DNA from: Chryseobacterium defluvii
Lineage (GTDB): Bacteria; Bacteroidota; Bacteroidia; Flavobacteriales; Weeksellaceae
Assembly: GCF_003634775.1 (NCBI RefSeq)
Contig: NZ_RBXB01000003.1
Coordinates: 62,001-126,000, forward strand
DNA: 64,000 nt
Direction of reading: 5' to 3'
Positions within the stretch are counted from its first letter, which is position 1. Every line of letters starts with the position of its first letter. Position numbers and translations under genes: made by a program. Below the pieces are notes generated by a model that ran no database searches, was not told the origin of the DNA, and saw only the letters and a program-made list of their open reading frames with translations. Shown here piece by piece: positions 15,712 to 24,785 of this stretch.

Positions 15712-17574
15712 TTAAAATGTTTTCAAATTATCACCAGGTGTGTAATCCATAAAAATCCCACCATCCAAACCAACAGATTTTACTTTCTTTTTGACAGGAA
15801 TAGCTAAACTCGATTGTTTTTGATCTTTTTCCCATAATGCCGGTGAAAAATGTAATTTTTCAACAGCTCCGTCACCATAAGTAATAATAGCATCAAAAGG
15901 AATGGCAAACCCACCTGCATTATCAATGTTTACGGTAAGCAGTTCATTTTCCTGAGAAACCGTTTTAATTTTTAAATCTATATAATTATTTGTATAGAAC
16001 CAATTATTCCAGAACCAATTCAGATTCTTCCCGGAGCCGGTATTCATTGAATAGAAATAATCCCATGGGACAGGATGTTTCCCGTTCCAATTATTCATAT
16101 AATGATGTAATGCTTTTTTGAATAAGTCATCGCCCAGGTAATCTTTCAAAGCTAAATAAGACAATGATGCCTTTACATAAGAATTATTCCCGTATCCTGC
16201 TCCACTCACCTGTGTACTCATGGTAATAATAGGCTGATCCTGCTCGGCAGAAGGATCATTGATCCATCTTTTCACCCTGAAATTCTGATAGAATTTTTTG
16301 GCAGCATCTTCTCCGTTTTCATCGATCCCGATTAAATATTCTAACGTCGTAGCCCAACCTTCATCCATAAAAGCATAACGCGTTTCATTAATTCCCATAT
16401 AAAAAGGGAAATAAGTATGGGCAATTTCATGATCAGCCGTTAACCTTGCATCCTGAAAATCATCAGGAATACTGGTATCGTTGATCATCATGGGATATTC
16501 CATATCTGCATATCCCTGAATGGCGGTCATTACATTATAAGGATATTCAACACCGGGCCAGTTTTTCGAAAACCAATCCAGGTTATAGCGCATCCAGTCA
16601 ACATAATGCTCAAAATCTTTTGCCCCGGCTTTATACCCTGCCTGAACACTTGCTCGTTTTGTTTTCAGTTGAACACTTGCGGCATCCCAGACATAATGGT
16701 TGCTTAATGCAAAACAAAAATCAGTGAGGTGACTGGCTTTAAATCTCCACACATTCCATTTATTCTGTTTGGTTACTTTTCCGGATTTCATTTCCTGTTC
16801 ATTAGCAATATGAATTACCTTATCGCTTTTTAAAGAAGCTTTGTATCTTTTTAGATATTCAGGTTGAAGTACGGCATCAGGGTTCAGAAAATCACCCGTT
16901 GCCCAAACCACATAATTTCTTGGAGCAATAATGGTAAAATTATAGTCATTGAAATCATTATAAAATTCCTGTCTGTCTGAGTGTGGAAGCATGTCCCAGC
17001 CATTATAGTCATCATATACGGAAACTCTCGGGAAAGAGTAGGCCACATAGAAAGTTTCAGGATCAATTTGCCCCTCTCTTCCACTTTGAACAGATAAAGG
17101 ATATTCCCATTCTATTTTAATCTCAGCCTTCGATTTCGATTTTATCGCACTATTTAATTTTATTTTTTCTACAGTTCCCCAATCGTCGTTATTAACACCA
17201 TATTTTTGCCCTCCTATAATCAAAGATTTAATATGTAATCCAGATGACAGAAAATCTTTAGATACAAAGCCCGACCTTGGTGATTGTGGCTTATGTAAAT
17301 TATTCACGAATCTTATGGCAAGTTCATTCAAATCACCGGGACTGTTATTGCTGTAAGTAATGGTTTCTTTTCCTGATACCATTTTAGTATTGGCATCCAC
17401 TTTTACCTCAACAGTATAAATTCCCTTATTCTGCCAATAGTGTTTTCCCGGGGCTCCGGAAATATCACGGGTTCCGTTCTCGTATGCTTTTTTAATATTT
17501 CTTGGTATATACAATTCCTGTGTGGAAAATTGACACGATGCCAGTAATAGTAAACCCAAAACCAACCTTCTCAT
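15712..17574 (-). CDS. M1-family zinc aminopeptidase, lipoprotein
   Basis: A protein of 620 residues. The N terminus MRRLVLGLLLLASC is a lipoprotein signal with Cys at 14. The gluzincin motif HEIAH (382-386) is followed after 18 residues by E405 in MDEGWAT, completing the HExxHx18E zinc site. The substrate-recognition segment is GYADMEYPMMI (about 350-360), in the place of the GAMEN motif and here reading AxMEYP. That variant is common in Bacteroidota M1 peptidases. The C-terminal tail is a beta-domain. It probably trims peptides in the periplasm or at the cell surface. Monocistronic. Confidence 0.92.
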   Translation of the reverse strand: MRRLVLGLLLLASCQFSTQELYIPRNIKKAYENGTRDISGAPGKHYWQNKGIYTVEVKVDANTKMVSGKETITYSNNSPGDLNELAIRFVNNLHKPQSPRSGFVSKDFLSSGLHIKSLIIGGQKYGVNNDDWGTVEKIKLNSAIKSKSKAEIKIEWEYPLSVQSGREGQIDPETFYVAYSFPRVSVYDDYNGWDMLPHSDRQEFYNDFNDYNFTIIAPRNYVVWATGDFLNPDAVLQPEYLKRYKASLKSDKVIHIANEQEMKSGKVTKQNKWNVWRFKASHLTDFCFALSNHYVWDAASVQLKTKRASVQAGYKAGAKDFEHYVDWMRYNLDWFSKNWPGVEYPYNVMTAIQGYADMEYPMMINDTSIPDDFQDARLTADHEIAHTYFPFYMGINETRYAFMDEGWATTLEYLIGIDENGEDAAKKFYQNFRVKRWINDPSAEQDQPIITMSTQVSGAGYGNNSYVKASLSYLALKDYLGDDLFKKALHHYMNNWNGKHPVPWDYFYSMNTGSGKNLNWFWNNWFYTNNYIDLKIKTVSQENELLTVNIDNAGGFAIPFDAIITYGDGAVEKLHFSPALWEKDQKQSSLAIPVKKKVKSVGLDGGIFMDYTPGDNLKTF

Positions 17575-17620
17575 TGTAACAGTTTTTTAAATGATAACGA
17601 ATCTAATAAAAAAGCAACAA

Positions 17621-17648
17621 AAAAAGGCAATAAAATTATTGCCTTTTT
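17621..17648 (-). terminator. Terminator of the endonuclease/phosphatase-fold gene
   Basis: Perfect 13-base arms AAAAAGGCAATAA (17621-17633) and 17636-17648. Read on the minus strand it lies just past the stop codon at 17670 and ends in a T-run. Confidence 0.88.
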
Positions 17649-17669
17649 ACAGTAAACATTTTATTTTTC

Positions 17670-18497
17670 TTAAAACTGCAAATCCACCAATACAGGGAAA
17701 TGATCTGAAGGATAGAGCAAATTTTCCCTGCGGTCATTAATGTGCCTGTGAGACTTGATGGCAAACCCTTTTACGAAAATATAATCAATCCTGTCTTTTG
17801 GAACTTCATTTACGTTAAATGCAGTAAAAGTCCCTACAGGACCGTAATGTTTGGTTTTCGAGTGGTAAAAGCTGTCTTCCAAATTTTGGGATAGCGTTTT
17901 AATTGGAACAGTATCTTCTGTCAGATTAAAATCCCCGCTTACAACCACCGGTAGATTTTTGGAATTCAATTCTTTAATTTTTTTCAGGATTAATTCTGAA
18001 GATTTTTCTCTGGCAACATTTCCGATATGGTCAAAATGAAGGTTCATCGCAAGAAACTCTTTTTTAGATTTTTTATCTTTAAAAATTGCGTACGTACAAA
18101 TTCTGTTTAAAGCAGCATCCCAACCTTTCGAAGGCTTCTCAGGGGTTTCGGAAAGCCAGAATGTCCCGGACTTCAATACCTGAAGTCTCTTCGTATCATA
18201 AAATAGAGCGGAAAATTCACCTTTTTCTTTACCGTCATCTCTCCCAACTCCTACGTAATCATAGTTTTTCAGTCCGGCCTTGATCTCTTTCATCTGTTCC
18301 GGGAGTGCCTCCTGGACTCCAAAATAATCCGGATGATAATAGCTAAGCAGATCTAAAACTTCCGGCTTTCTTTCCGTCCACGCATTTTCTTTATCCGATT
18401 CTATCTGAAGTCTGATATTGAAACTCATTACTTTAAGATCCTGTGAAAAGCCCAATGCAAAAACCATCAGGAGCACTAATGAAAATCTGAAATTCAT
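17670..18497 (-). CDS. Secreted endonuclease/exonuclease/phosphatase-fold enzyme
   Basis: A protein of 275 residues: an N-terminal signal peptide (to about 19, ending GFSQ), then the EEP fold with MSFNIR (metal-site Asn), FGVQEALPEQ (metal-binding Glu), VSGDFNL (catalytic Asp/Asn pair) and the terminal SDHFPV (catalytic Asp-His). Members of this clade are exported phosphodiesterases, nucleases or sphingomyelinase-like enzymes, and sequence alone does not decide the substrate. It is flanked by its own hairpins on both sides, so it is probably monocistronic. Confidence 0.88.
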   Translation of the reverse strand: MNFRFSLVLLMVFALGFSQDLKVMSFNIRLQIESDKENAWTERKPEVLDLLSYYHPDYFGVQEALPEQMKEIKAGLKNYDYVGVGRDDGKEKGEFSALFYDTKRLQVLKSGTFWLSETPEKPSKGWDAALNRICTYAIFKDKKSKKEFLAMNLHFDHIGNVAREKSSELILKKIKELNSKNLPVVVSGDFNLTEDTVPIKTLSQNLEDSFYHSKTKHYGPVGTFTAFNVNEVPKDRIDYIFVKGFAIKSHRHINDRRENLLYPSDHFPVLVDLQF

Positions 18498-18526
18498 AAC
18501 CTATATTTTAATTAAAGACAAAAATA

Positions 18527-18554
18527 AAAACTTCTCCCATAGAGAGAAGCTTTT
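18527..18554 (-). terminator. Terminator of the SDR gene
   Basis: CTTCTC (18531-18536) pairs with GAGAAG (18544-18549). On the minus strand it is preceded by AAAAG and followed by a run of T, a short distance past the stop at 18582. Confidence 0.75.
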
Positions 18555-18581
18555 ATGTTGTAGTTATTATGTTAAATTATT

Positions 18582-19463
18582 TTAATTTGATTTTTTAGCC
18601 TTAATCATAGCTTCCAGCGCATCCCACATTTCCTGAGGGATATCTTCAAGCATATTAAATTCTCCAGCTCCCTGAAGCCATTCTCCGCCATCAATAGTTA
18701 CCACCTCTCCGTTCATATAAGCTGAATAATCGGACACCAGATAAGCCGCTAAGTTGGCCAGTTCCTGGTGCTCTCCTACTCTCCTCAACGGAACTTTTTT
18801 CCTCATATCGAATTTTTCCTGCAAATCTCCCGGAAGAAGCCTGTCCCAAGCTCCTTTTGTAGGGAAAGGTCCCGGAGCAATCGCGTTGAAACGTATTCCA
18901 TATTTTGCCCATTCAACCGCCAAAGACCTGGTCATTGCCAAGACTCCCGCTTTTGCACATGCGGATGGAACCACATAAGCAGAGCCCGTCCATGAGTATG
19001 TAGTAACAATATTTAAAACCGTTCCCGGCGTTTTGGATGAAATCCAGTGTTTTCCTACGGAAAGTGTACAATTCTTCGTTCCTTTTAAAACAATATCCAG
19101 GATAGAATCAAACGCGGAATGCGTTAACCTTTCAGTTGGGGAAATAAAGTTTCCTGCTGCATTATTCAAAAGAATATCAATCTTTCCGAATTCTTTTAAG
19201 GTAGCGTCTTTCATAGCTTCCACCTCATCCCAGTTTCTTACATCACAAGCTACACAAAGCACTTTCCCTCCCGTTTCCTCTTCTAATTCTTTTGCGGTAA
19301 CCTGTAATTTTTCAAGATTTCTGGAAGTGATAACCACTTTAGCGCCCAGTTGAAGAAAATATTTGGTCATGGCTTTTCCAAGGCCACTCCCTCCTCCTGT
19401 TACAATAGCTACTTTATCTTTCAGTGCATCTTCACGCAGCATGGGTTGTGTATATAGATTCAT
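18582..19463 (-). CDS. SDR oxidoreductase, 2,4-dienoyl-CoA reductase-like
   Basis: A protein of 293 residues with the classical SDR fold: TGGGSGLGKAM cofactor loop (about 22-32), NNAAGNF (NNAG equivalent), and a catalytic SACAKAGV segment in which Ser and Lys are four residues apart. That replaces the usual YxxxK and is the arrangement seen in 2,4-dienoyl-CoA reductases. The NADP-type ITSRNLEKL loop also fits. It probably removes double bonds at even positions in unsaturated acyl-CoA during beta-oxidation. Flanked by terminators, and not part of the paa cluster. Confidence 0.85.
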   Translation of the reverse strand: MNLYTQPMLREDALKDKVAIVTGGGSGLGKAMTKYFLQLGAKVVITSRNLEKLQVTAKELEEETGGKVLCVACDVRNWDEVEAMKDATLKEFGKIDILLNNAAGNFISPTERLTHSAFDSILDIVLKGTKNCTLSVGKHWISSKTPGTVLNIVTTYSWTGSAYVVPSACAKAGVLAMTRSLAVEWAKYGIRFNAIAPGPFPTKGAWDRLLPGDLQEKFDMRKKVPLRRVGEHQELANLAAYLVSDYSAYMNGEVVTIDGGEWLQGAGEFNMLEDIPQEMWDALEAMIKAKKSN

Positions 19464-19588
19464 ATATTTTAATTTTTCCTAAAAATAGTAAATATTAAAA
19501 TGTAAAGTTTTAAAATACACTCATAAATAATGTAATAAATAGTTATTCTTCATAATTAAATAAGGATATCATCCTTCATAAATAAAAA

Positions 19589-19617
19589 AACAGCCTGATC
19601 ATCATAATCAGACTGTT
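19589..19617 (-). terminator. Terminator of the DUF1573 gene
   Basis: AACAGCCTGAT (19589-19599) pairs with ATCAGACTGTT (19607-19617) with one G-T wobble. On the minus strand it is followed by seven T. Confidence 0.85.
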
Positions 19618-19639
19618 CTAATTGGCTTTAAAATATTAA

Positions 19640-20050
19640 TTACGAAACCACTACTCCTTTAAAAGAAAGTGTTTTCGGGGTCTTGCTGTCACTTGTGGTA
19701 ACGTTAACGGTTTTCATAAATGCACCCGGATTCGCTGCATTATAGCTCGCTTCTACAAATCCTTTTTTCCCCGGAAGGATTGGTGTTTTTGTATAATCTG
19801 CCGTTGTACATCCGCATGATGGTGCTACATTTTCTATAACAACAGGCTTAGAGCTTGTATTGGTAAATTCAAATCTTATTAATTTAGCTTTTCCCTGAGG
19901 AATATTTCCCACATCAATTGATTCTGATTTCCATTTGATGGCATCCGCAAGTAATTTTACAACAGGAGCACTATCCACAGGAAATACATTTGCATAAAAC
20001 GGAGAGAATGCTAAGACTGCTAAAAGAGCTGTAATTTTTAATTTTTTCAT
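19640..20050 (-). CDS. DUF1573 exported protein
   Basis: A protein of 136 residues: a signal peptide (about 1-20, LLAVLAFSPFYA), then a single DUF1573 immunoglobulin-like beta domain with the hallmark FEFTNTSSKPVVIENVAPSCGCT core (about 49-71, read in pieces) and the end motif KTLSFKGVVV. The domain is abundant in Bacteroidota and is presumed periplasmic; its function is not known. The two cysteines of SCGCT are conserved in the family. It is divergent from the kinase gene at 20213, and a -7 box on the minus strand lies at 20099-20106. Confidence 0.9.
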   Translation of the reverse strand: MKKLKITALLAVLAFSPFYANVFPVDSAPVVKLLADAIKWKSESIDVGNIPQGKAKLIRFEFTNTSSKPVVIENVAPSCGCTTADYTKTPILPGKKGFVEASYNAANPGAFMKTVNVTTSDSKTPKTLSFKGVVVS

Positions 20051-20098
20051 GATATAAATTTTTAATAATAGTTAAACGTTCATTACATTTTGACATAG

Positions 20099-20106
20099 CA
20101 AATGTA
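20099..20106 (-). promoter_or_regulatory. -7 promoter box of DUF1573 gene
   Basis: On the minus strand this reads TACATTTG, an exact TAnnTTTG. A TTG 16 bases upstream is a possible -33. It would give a leader of about 40 bases. Confidence 0.5.
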
Positions 20107-20158
20107 AAGGGGATTCTCAATTCAACGTGTTAACCGCTCTCAAACATTTGTTAACGAG

Positions 20159-20191
20159 TTGTTAATGATAAAAGATAAATAGATATTTTTG
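20159..20191 (+). promoter_or_regulatory. Promoter of the OmpR-type two-component operon
   Basis: TTG at 20159-20161 and TATTTTTG at 20184-20191, spaced by 22 bases, fit the Flavobacteriia promoter pattern. The -7 box overlaps the TTG codon at 20189, so that codon cannot start the protein and the ATG at 20213 should be used. Confidence 0.55.
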
Positions 20192-20212
20192 GATAATATT
20201 GCTTTTTGTAAG

Positions 20213-21460
20213 ATGGAAATTAAGAAACTCAATATTATTATAACGCTCGGGTTTGTAGCTATTATCGGGATTTTAATAGCCCAGCTTCTATGGACCCGGC
20301 AGGCGTATAATCTTGAGGATAAAAAATTTAACCAAACGGTAAATATCGCTTTACTGGAAGTAGTGGAAAAATTGTCCGGCGGAAAAACGTCTTTCATTGA
20401 AAGCCCTGTTCAGAATATTTCCAATGATTATTACGTGGTTAATATTAATAATGAATTTCATCCTGCAGTTCTCGAGCATTATCTGAAAACAGAATTCAAC
20501 CGTTTTCAGATCAATACAGATTATGTATATGCGTTGTACAATTGCCACAGTGATCAGATGATCTATGGGAAATACATTTCAAGTCATCAGGAGAATCCTA
20601 ATGATAAGATGATTAAATTCCCCAAGCATAAAAACCTGGTTTATTATTTTTCCATACGTTTTCCGGATAAAACAACTTATCTGATAAGCTCACTCCGCTT
20701 TTGGTATTTGCTCACATTTGCCCTTATTATTATCCTGCTGGTATATGTATATTCCATTTACACCATTATTCAGCAAAAAAAATTCTCGGAACTGCAAAGA
20801 GATTTCATCAATAATATGACACATGAGTTTAAAACACCTCTTTCTTCTATACTTTTGGCTTCTGAAGCGCTTAGAAAGCAGGAACTCATCAAAGAAAATC
20901 CCAAACTGCAAACCTACACATCCATTATCACCGATCAAAGCTATAAGCTTAATCATCATATAGAAAAAATACTGAATATTGCAAGAAATGATGCTTCCGG
21001 ACTTTCATTAAAACCCCAGAAAATCGTTTTACTGCCTTTTATTCAGGAAATTGTTGATACCATCAAGCAAAAGAATGAAAACCTTTCCATAGATATAGAA
21101 ATTGATAGTTCCGTCTCAATTATTGCTGATGAGTTTCACTTTACTAATATCATTTACAATATTTTGGATAATTCTATCAAGTATTGTGAAACAAAACCTA
21201 AGATTCTAATTTCTTCATTTAAAGATTCAAAAGGCTTATATTTAAAATTTAAAGATAACGGAATGGGGATTCCGGCTAAAAACATTCCTCATATTTTTGA
21301 TAAATTTTACCGGGTCAACACAAAAAAGAGTGATGAGGTAAATGGTTTTGGACTAGGATTATTTTATGTAAAAAAGATCATACAGCAACATAACTGGAAA
21401 ATTTCAGTTGAAAATAATCCCGATAAAGGAATTACCATCACCTTATTTATACCATTTTAA
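20213..21460 (+). CDS. Membrane sensor histidine kinase (HisKA type)
   Basis: A protein of 415 residues from the ATG at 20213; the longer frame from TTG 20189 is rejected because of the promoter. TM1 is about 5-26 and TM2 about 160-180 (YLLTFALIIILLVYVY), enclosing a periplasmic region of about 130 residues with no known domain. There is no HAMP domain. The HisKA H-box is DFINNMTHEFKTPLSSI, followed by HATPase_c with NILDNSIKYC, KDNGMGIP and GFGLGLFYVKKI. The stop codon shares a base with the ATG at 21460, in front of the response regulator. Confidence 0.93.
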   Translation: MEIKKLNIIITLGFVAIIGILIAQLLWTRQAYNLEDKKFNQTVNIALLEVVEKLSGGKTSFIESPVQNISNDYYVVNINNEFHPAVLEHYLKTEFNRFQINTDYVYALYNCHSDQMIYGKYISSHQENPNDKMIKFPKHKNLVYYFSIRFPDKTTYLISSLRFWYLLTFALIIILLVYVYSIYTIIQQKKFSELQRDFINNMTHEFKTPLSSILLASEALRKQELIKENPKLQTYTSIITDQSYKLNHHIEKILNIARNDASGLSLKPQKIVLLPFIQEIVDTIKQKNENLSIDIEIDSSVSIIADEFHFTNIIYNILDNSIKYCETKPKILISSFKDSKGLYLKFKDNGMGIPAKNIPHIFDKFYRVNTKKSDEVNGFGLGLFYVKKIIQQHNWKISVENNPDKGITITLFIPF

Positions 21461-21477
21461 TGAATAGTATTCAAGCC

Positions 21478-22158
21478 ATGGAAAAATCTAAAATTCTATA
21501 TGCAGAAGATGACAGTACGATAGCATTCCTCATTCAGGACAGCCTGGAAAGCTATTACGAAATTTCCTGCTATTCTGATGGAAAATCCGCACTTGAAGCA
21601 TTCAATAATGAGGATTTTGACATTTGCCTTCTGGACATCATGATGCCTGAACTCAACGGTTTTGAACTGGCACAATATATCCGTGAAAAAAACTCCGAAA
21701 TCCCCATTATCTTCATTTCTGCAAAAGCATTGAAAGAAGACAGGATTAAAGGATTGAAAATTGGCGCAGATGATTATCTGGTAAAACCATTCAGCATAGA
21801 AGAACTCATCCTTAAAATTGAAGTTTTCCTGAAACGCTCAAAGAAAACAAATAGCCACCCCTTAAAATACAAAGTCGGAAAATATGACTTTGATCCAAAA
21901 AATTATACATTACAGGACGCCCAAAATACCATTACCCTCACTCAGAGAGAATCTGACTTACTTTTATATTTTATCCGTAATAAAAACACGGTTCTGAAAA
22001 GACAGGATATCCTGAAAGCTATTTGGGGCGATGATGATTATTTTATGGGACGAAGCCTGGATGTATTTATTTCAAGGCTGCGAAAAGTATTTGCAGAAGA
22101 GCAGAATATATTCATTGAAAATCTGCACGGAATAGGTTTCCGGTTTTCAGAGAAATAA
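21478..22158 (+). CDS. OmpR/PhoB-family response regulator
   Basis: Receiver domain with YAEDD (about 8-12), phospho-acceptor D53 in CLLDIMMPELNG, switch Ser/Thr in IFISAK and KPF, then a C-terminal winged helix (LTQRESDLLLYFIRNKN; RSLDVFISRLRKVF). The open frame can begin at 21460 (overlapping the kinase stop), but Met at 21478, MEKSKILYAEDD, fits the family start better; either gives a working protein. The GH92 gene begins 76 bases downstream and might be controlled by it. That is only positional evidence. Confidence 0.93.
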   Translation: MEKSKILYAEDDSTIAFLIQDSLESYYEISCYSDGKSALEAFNNEDFDICLLDIMMPELNGFELAQYIREKNSEIPIIFISAKALKEDRIKGLKIGADDYLVKPFSIEELILKIEVFLKRSKKTNSHPLKYKVGKYDFDPKNYTLQDAQNTITLTQRESDLLLYFIRNKNTVLKRQDILKAIWGDDDYFMGRSLDVFISRLRKVFAEEQNIFIENLHGIGFRFSEK

Positions 22159-22234
22159 ATAGCACACCCATTCAAAATAACAAACAGTTATTGTTTGATT
22201 TTCTTTACATTTACTCTGCGAAAAATATTCATTC

Positions 22235-24532
22235 ATGAAAAGATCAGGAACCTCTGTTTTTTTACTTCTTTTACTTTTTAGTTTACATTATAAAGCTCAA
22301 CAATTCAAAAAACTTTATCAATATGTAAATCCTCTTATAGGAACTGAAAAAATGGGACACACCTATCCCGGAGCCACCGTTCCGTTTGGTGCAGTACAGC
22401 TAAGTCCCGAGACAGACTCCATTTCTTATGAACTCAACGGAAAATACAATGGCGAGGTTTACAAATATTGTGCAGGTTACCGGTATGAAGATAAAACGAT
22501 CGTGGGTTTCAGTTCTACCCATTTCAGCGGAACCGGGCATTCGGACCTTGGAGATTTCCTGGTGATGCCGACTGTCGGAACATTACAATTAAATCCAGGG
22601 ACGGCTTCAAATCCCGAAAAAGGTTATAGAAGCCGGTTTTCACATCAAAATGAAAAAGCCGAAGCCGGGTATTACCAGGTAAAGCTTGATGAAAACAATA
22701 TTCTGGCTGAACTTACGGCTACAACCAGAGTTGGAGTACACCGTTATACTTTTCCAAAATCAGATCAGGCCCATATTATTTTAGATCTGATGGCCGGAAT
22801 TTATAATTATGACGGCAAAAATGTATGGACCTACGTGCGTGCCGAAAATGATAACACAATCACAGGTTATAGACAAACCAATGGTTGGGCGAGAACACGA
22901 ACAGTTTATTTTGCCATGAAGTTTTCAAAGCCGTTTAAATCTTATGGCCAGAAAAACTATGATGAGAAACAGGTGTACAGAGGATTCTGGAGAAAATTTG
23001 ATCAGACTAAAAATTTCCCTGAAATCGCCGGAAAAAACCTGAAAATGTATTTCGATTTTGACACGAATGAAAATGAAGCCATAGAACTCAAATTAGCCAT
23101 CTCTCCGGTAAGTCAGGCTAATGCATTAGATAATCTGGAAAAAGAAGCCGGAAACCTGTCTTTTGATCAGGTAAAAGCCAAAGCACAGGAAACTTGGAAT
23201 AAAGAGCTCAATAAAATTGTGATTCAGGGGTCGGAGACTGAGAAAACCAATTTTTATACGGCTATGTATCATACATTCATTAATCCGACCATATATATGG
23301 ATGTAAATGATGAATACAAAGGTTTGGATCAGAATATTCATAAAACTGATAACTTTACCAACTACACTACGTTTTCAATTTGGGATACATACCGTGCTTT
23401 GCATCCGTTTTTCAACATCACCCAGACTAAGCGCAACAATGATATGGTGAAATCCATGATGGCCCACTATAATCAGTTTTCTATGAAAATGTTGCCAATA
23501 TGGTCCCATTATGCGAACGACAACTGGTGCATGAGCGGCTACCACAGTGTAAGCGTAGTTGCTGATGCTATTATTAAAGGAAATTATGACGGGGATCCAA
23601 AAGAAGCATTGAAAGCATGTGTGGAAACCGCCAGCAAAAGAGATTATGAAGGAATCGGGTATTATATGGATTTGGGATACATCCCTGCAGAGAAAAACGG
23701 AACCTCAGTTTCCAACACATTGGAATACGCCTATGACGATTGGGCCATTGCTCAATTAGCAAAACATGTAGGAGAAACTGAAATTTATAATCAATTCATC
23801 AAACGTTCCGAAAACTGGAAAAATAATTTTGATAAAAGCGTTGGCTTCATGCGTCCGCGTCTGACAGATGGAAGCTTCAAAAAAGATTTCGATTTGTTAA
23901 GTACGCACGGCCAGGGTTTCATTGAAGGCAATTCCTGGAATTACAGCTTTTTTGTGCCTCATAATCCTGACGGGCTTATTCAGATGATGGGCGGAAAGAA
24001 AAAATTTGCGGCAAAACTGGATGAATTGTTCACCATGCATTTACCTGATGAATTTTTCGCAGATACAGAAGATATTACACGAGAAGGAATTATCGGCGGA
24101 TATGTTCACGGGAATGAGCCGGCCCACCACGTTGCCTATTTTTACAATTGGGCAGGACAACCTTGGAAAACACAGGCTCAGATCAGACATATCCTGGAAA
24201 TGCAATATAAAGCAACCCCTGATGGATTGGGAGGAAATGATGATGCCGGACAAATGAGCGCCTGGTATATTTTAAGTTCATTGGGATTTTATCCTGTAGC
24301 TCCCGGATCGGAAGATTATGCAATCGGAAGCCCGGCTGTTGATCATGCTGTTCTTAATTTAGAAAACGGAAAGACATTTGAAATTGAAGCGATCAATCAA
24401 AGCCCGAAGAATGTGTATGTAGAAAAAATTCTTTTGAATGGGAAGGAAATCAAAAACTTCACTTTAAAACATTCTGATATTATGAAGGGCGGGAAATTGA
24501 GTTTTTATATGAGTTTTAAACCTAGAAAATAG
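22235..24532 (+). CDS. GH92 alpha-mannosidase, exported
   Basis: A protein of 765 residues with a signal peptide (ending about HYKAQQ, 22). It shows the GH92 N-terminal beta-domain opening (YVNPLIGTEKMGHTYPGATVPFG) and SSTHFSGTGHSDLGDF, then the alpha/alpha barrel with EGNSWNYSFFVPHN, HGNEPAHHVAYFYNWAG and the calcium-associated GLGGNDDAGQMSAWY segment. These enzymes are calcium-dependent exo-acting inverting alpha-mannosidases acting on N-glycan or yeast-mannan oligosaccharides. No SusC/SusD pair or other glycosidase is adjacent, so this is not a classical utilisation locus. Confidence 0.94.
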   Translation: MKRSGTSVFLLLLLFSLHYKAQQFKKLYQYVNPLIGTEKMGHTYPGATVPFGAVQLSPETDSISYELNGKYNGEVYKYCAGYRYEDKTIVGFSSTHFSGTGHSDLGDFLVMPTVGTLQLNPGTASNPEKGYRSRFSHQNEKAEAGYYQVKLDENNILAELTATTRVGVHRYTFPKSDQAHIILDLMAGIYNYDGKNVWTYVRAENDNTITGYRQTNGWARTRTVYFAMKFSKPFKSYGQKNYDEKQVYRGFWRKFDQTKNFPEIAGKNLKMYFDFDTNENEAIELKLAISPVSQANALDNLEKEAGNLSFDQVKAKAQETWNKELNKIVIQGSETEKTNFYTAMYHTFINPTIYMDVNDEYKGLDQNIHKTDNFTNYTTFSIWDTYRALHPFFNITQTKRNNDMVKSMMAHYNQFSMKMLPIWSHYANDNWCMSGYHSVSVVADAIIKGNYDGDPKEALKACVETASKRDYEGIGYYMDLGYIPAEKNGTSVSNTLEYAYDDWAIAQLAKHVGETEIYNQFIKRSENWKNNFDKSVGFMRPRLTDGSFKKDFDLLSTHGQGFIEGNSWNYSFFVPHNPDGLIQMMGGKKKFAAKLDELFTMHLPDEFFADTEDITREGIIGGYVHGNEPAHHVAYFYNWAGQPWKTQAQIRHILEMQYKATPDGLGGNDDAGQMSAWYILSSLGFYPVAPGSEDYAIGSPAVDHAVLNLENGKTFEIEAINQSPKNVYVEKILLNGKEIKNFTLKHSDIMKGGKLSFYMSFKPRK

Positions 24533-24586
24533 TTTTCTCTAAACACGAACTGCACTAATTTTCACTAACAATTATTACACAATCTG

Positions 24587-24625
24587 TCATTCTGAGTGGA
24601 GCGAAAACTGGAAAAAGAATCTCTA
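24587..24625. repeat. REP-like intergenic element
   Basis: TGTCATTCTGAGTGGAGCGAA and then AAAGAATCTC form the half-element pattern GTCATTCTGAG...GAAGAATC, recurring in degenerate form at 25837-25900, 25941-25956, 57188-57208 and, reversed, at 1988-2010. An A/T-rich tract without genes surrounds it. Confidence 0.6.
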
Positions 24626-24706
24626 TTCATAATTTTATCCCGCAGATTGGGGCTTAATTCCTTGATAAATTGGTAAATAATTAAAATTCAAAACCACAAT
24701 CTGTAA

Positions 24707-24737
24707 TTTGCATACAACAACCATGATTTTGCATACA
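24707..24737 (+). promoter_or_regulatory. Candidate AraC-type regulator site upstream of aldo/keto reductase
   Basis: TTTGCATACA occurs exactly twice, at 24707-24716 and 24728-24737, in the same orientation and 21 bases apart (two helical turns). That is the half-site geometry used by AraC proteins. The second copy includes TTTTG, which could also serve as the -33 element for the reductase gene, and the AraC gene lies one gene downstream. Confidence 0.5.
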
Positions 24738-24785
24738 TTCGATTTCTAATTTCTGTTGAATTTTGTGTCAATAAAAATCAACGAT

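Noticed and set aside
20189..20212. TTG at 20189 as start of the kinase
   Set aside because: It overlaps the predicted -7 promoter box; the ATG at 20213 gives a normal membrane-anchored kinase.
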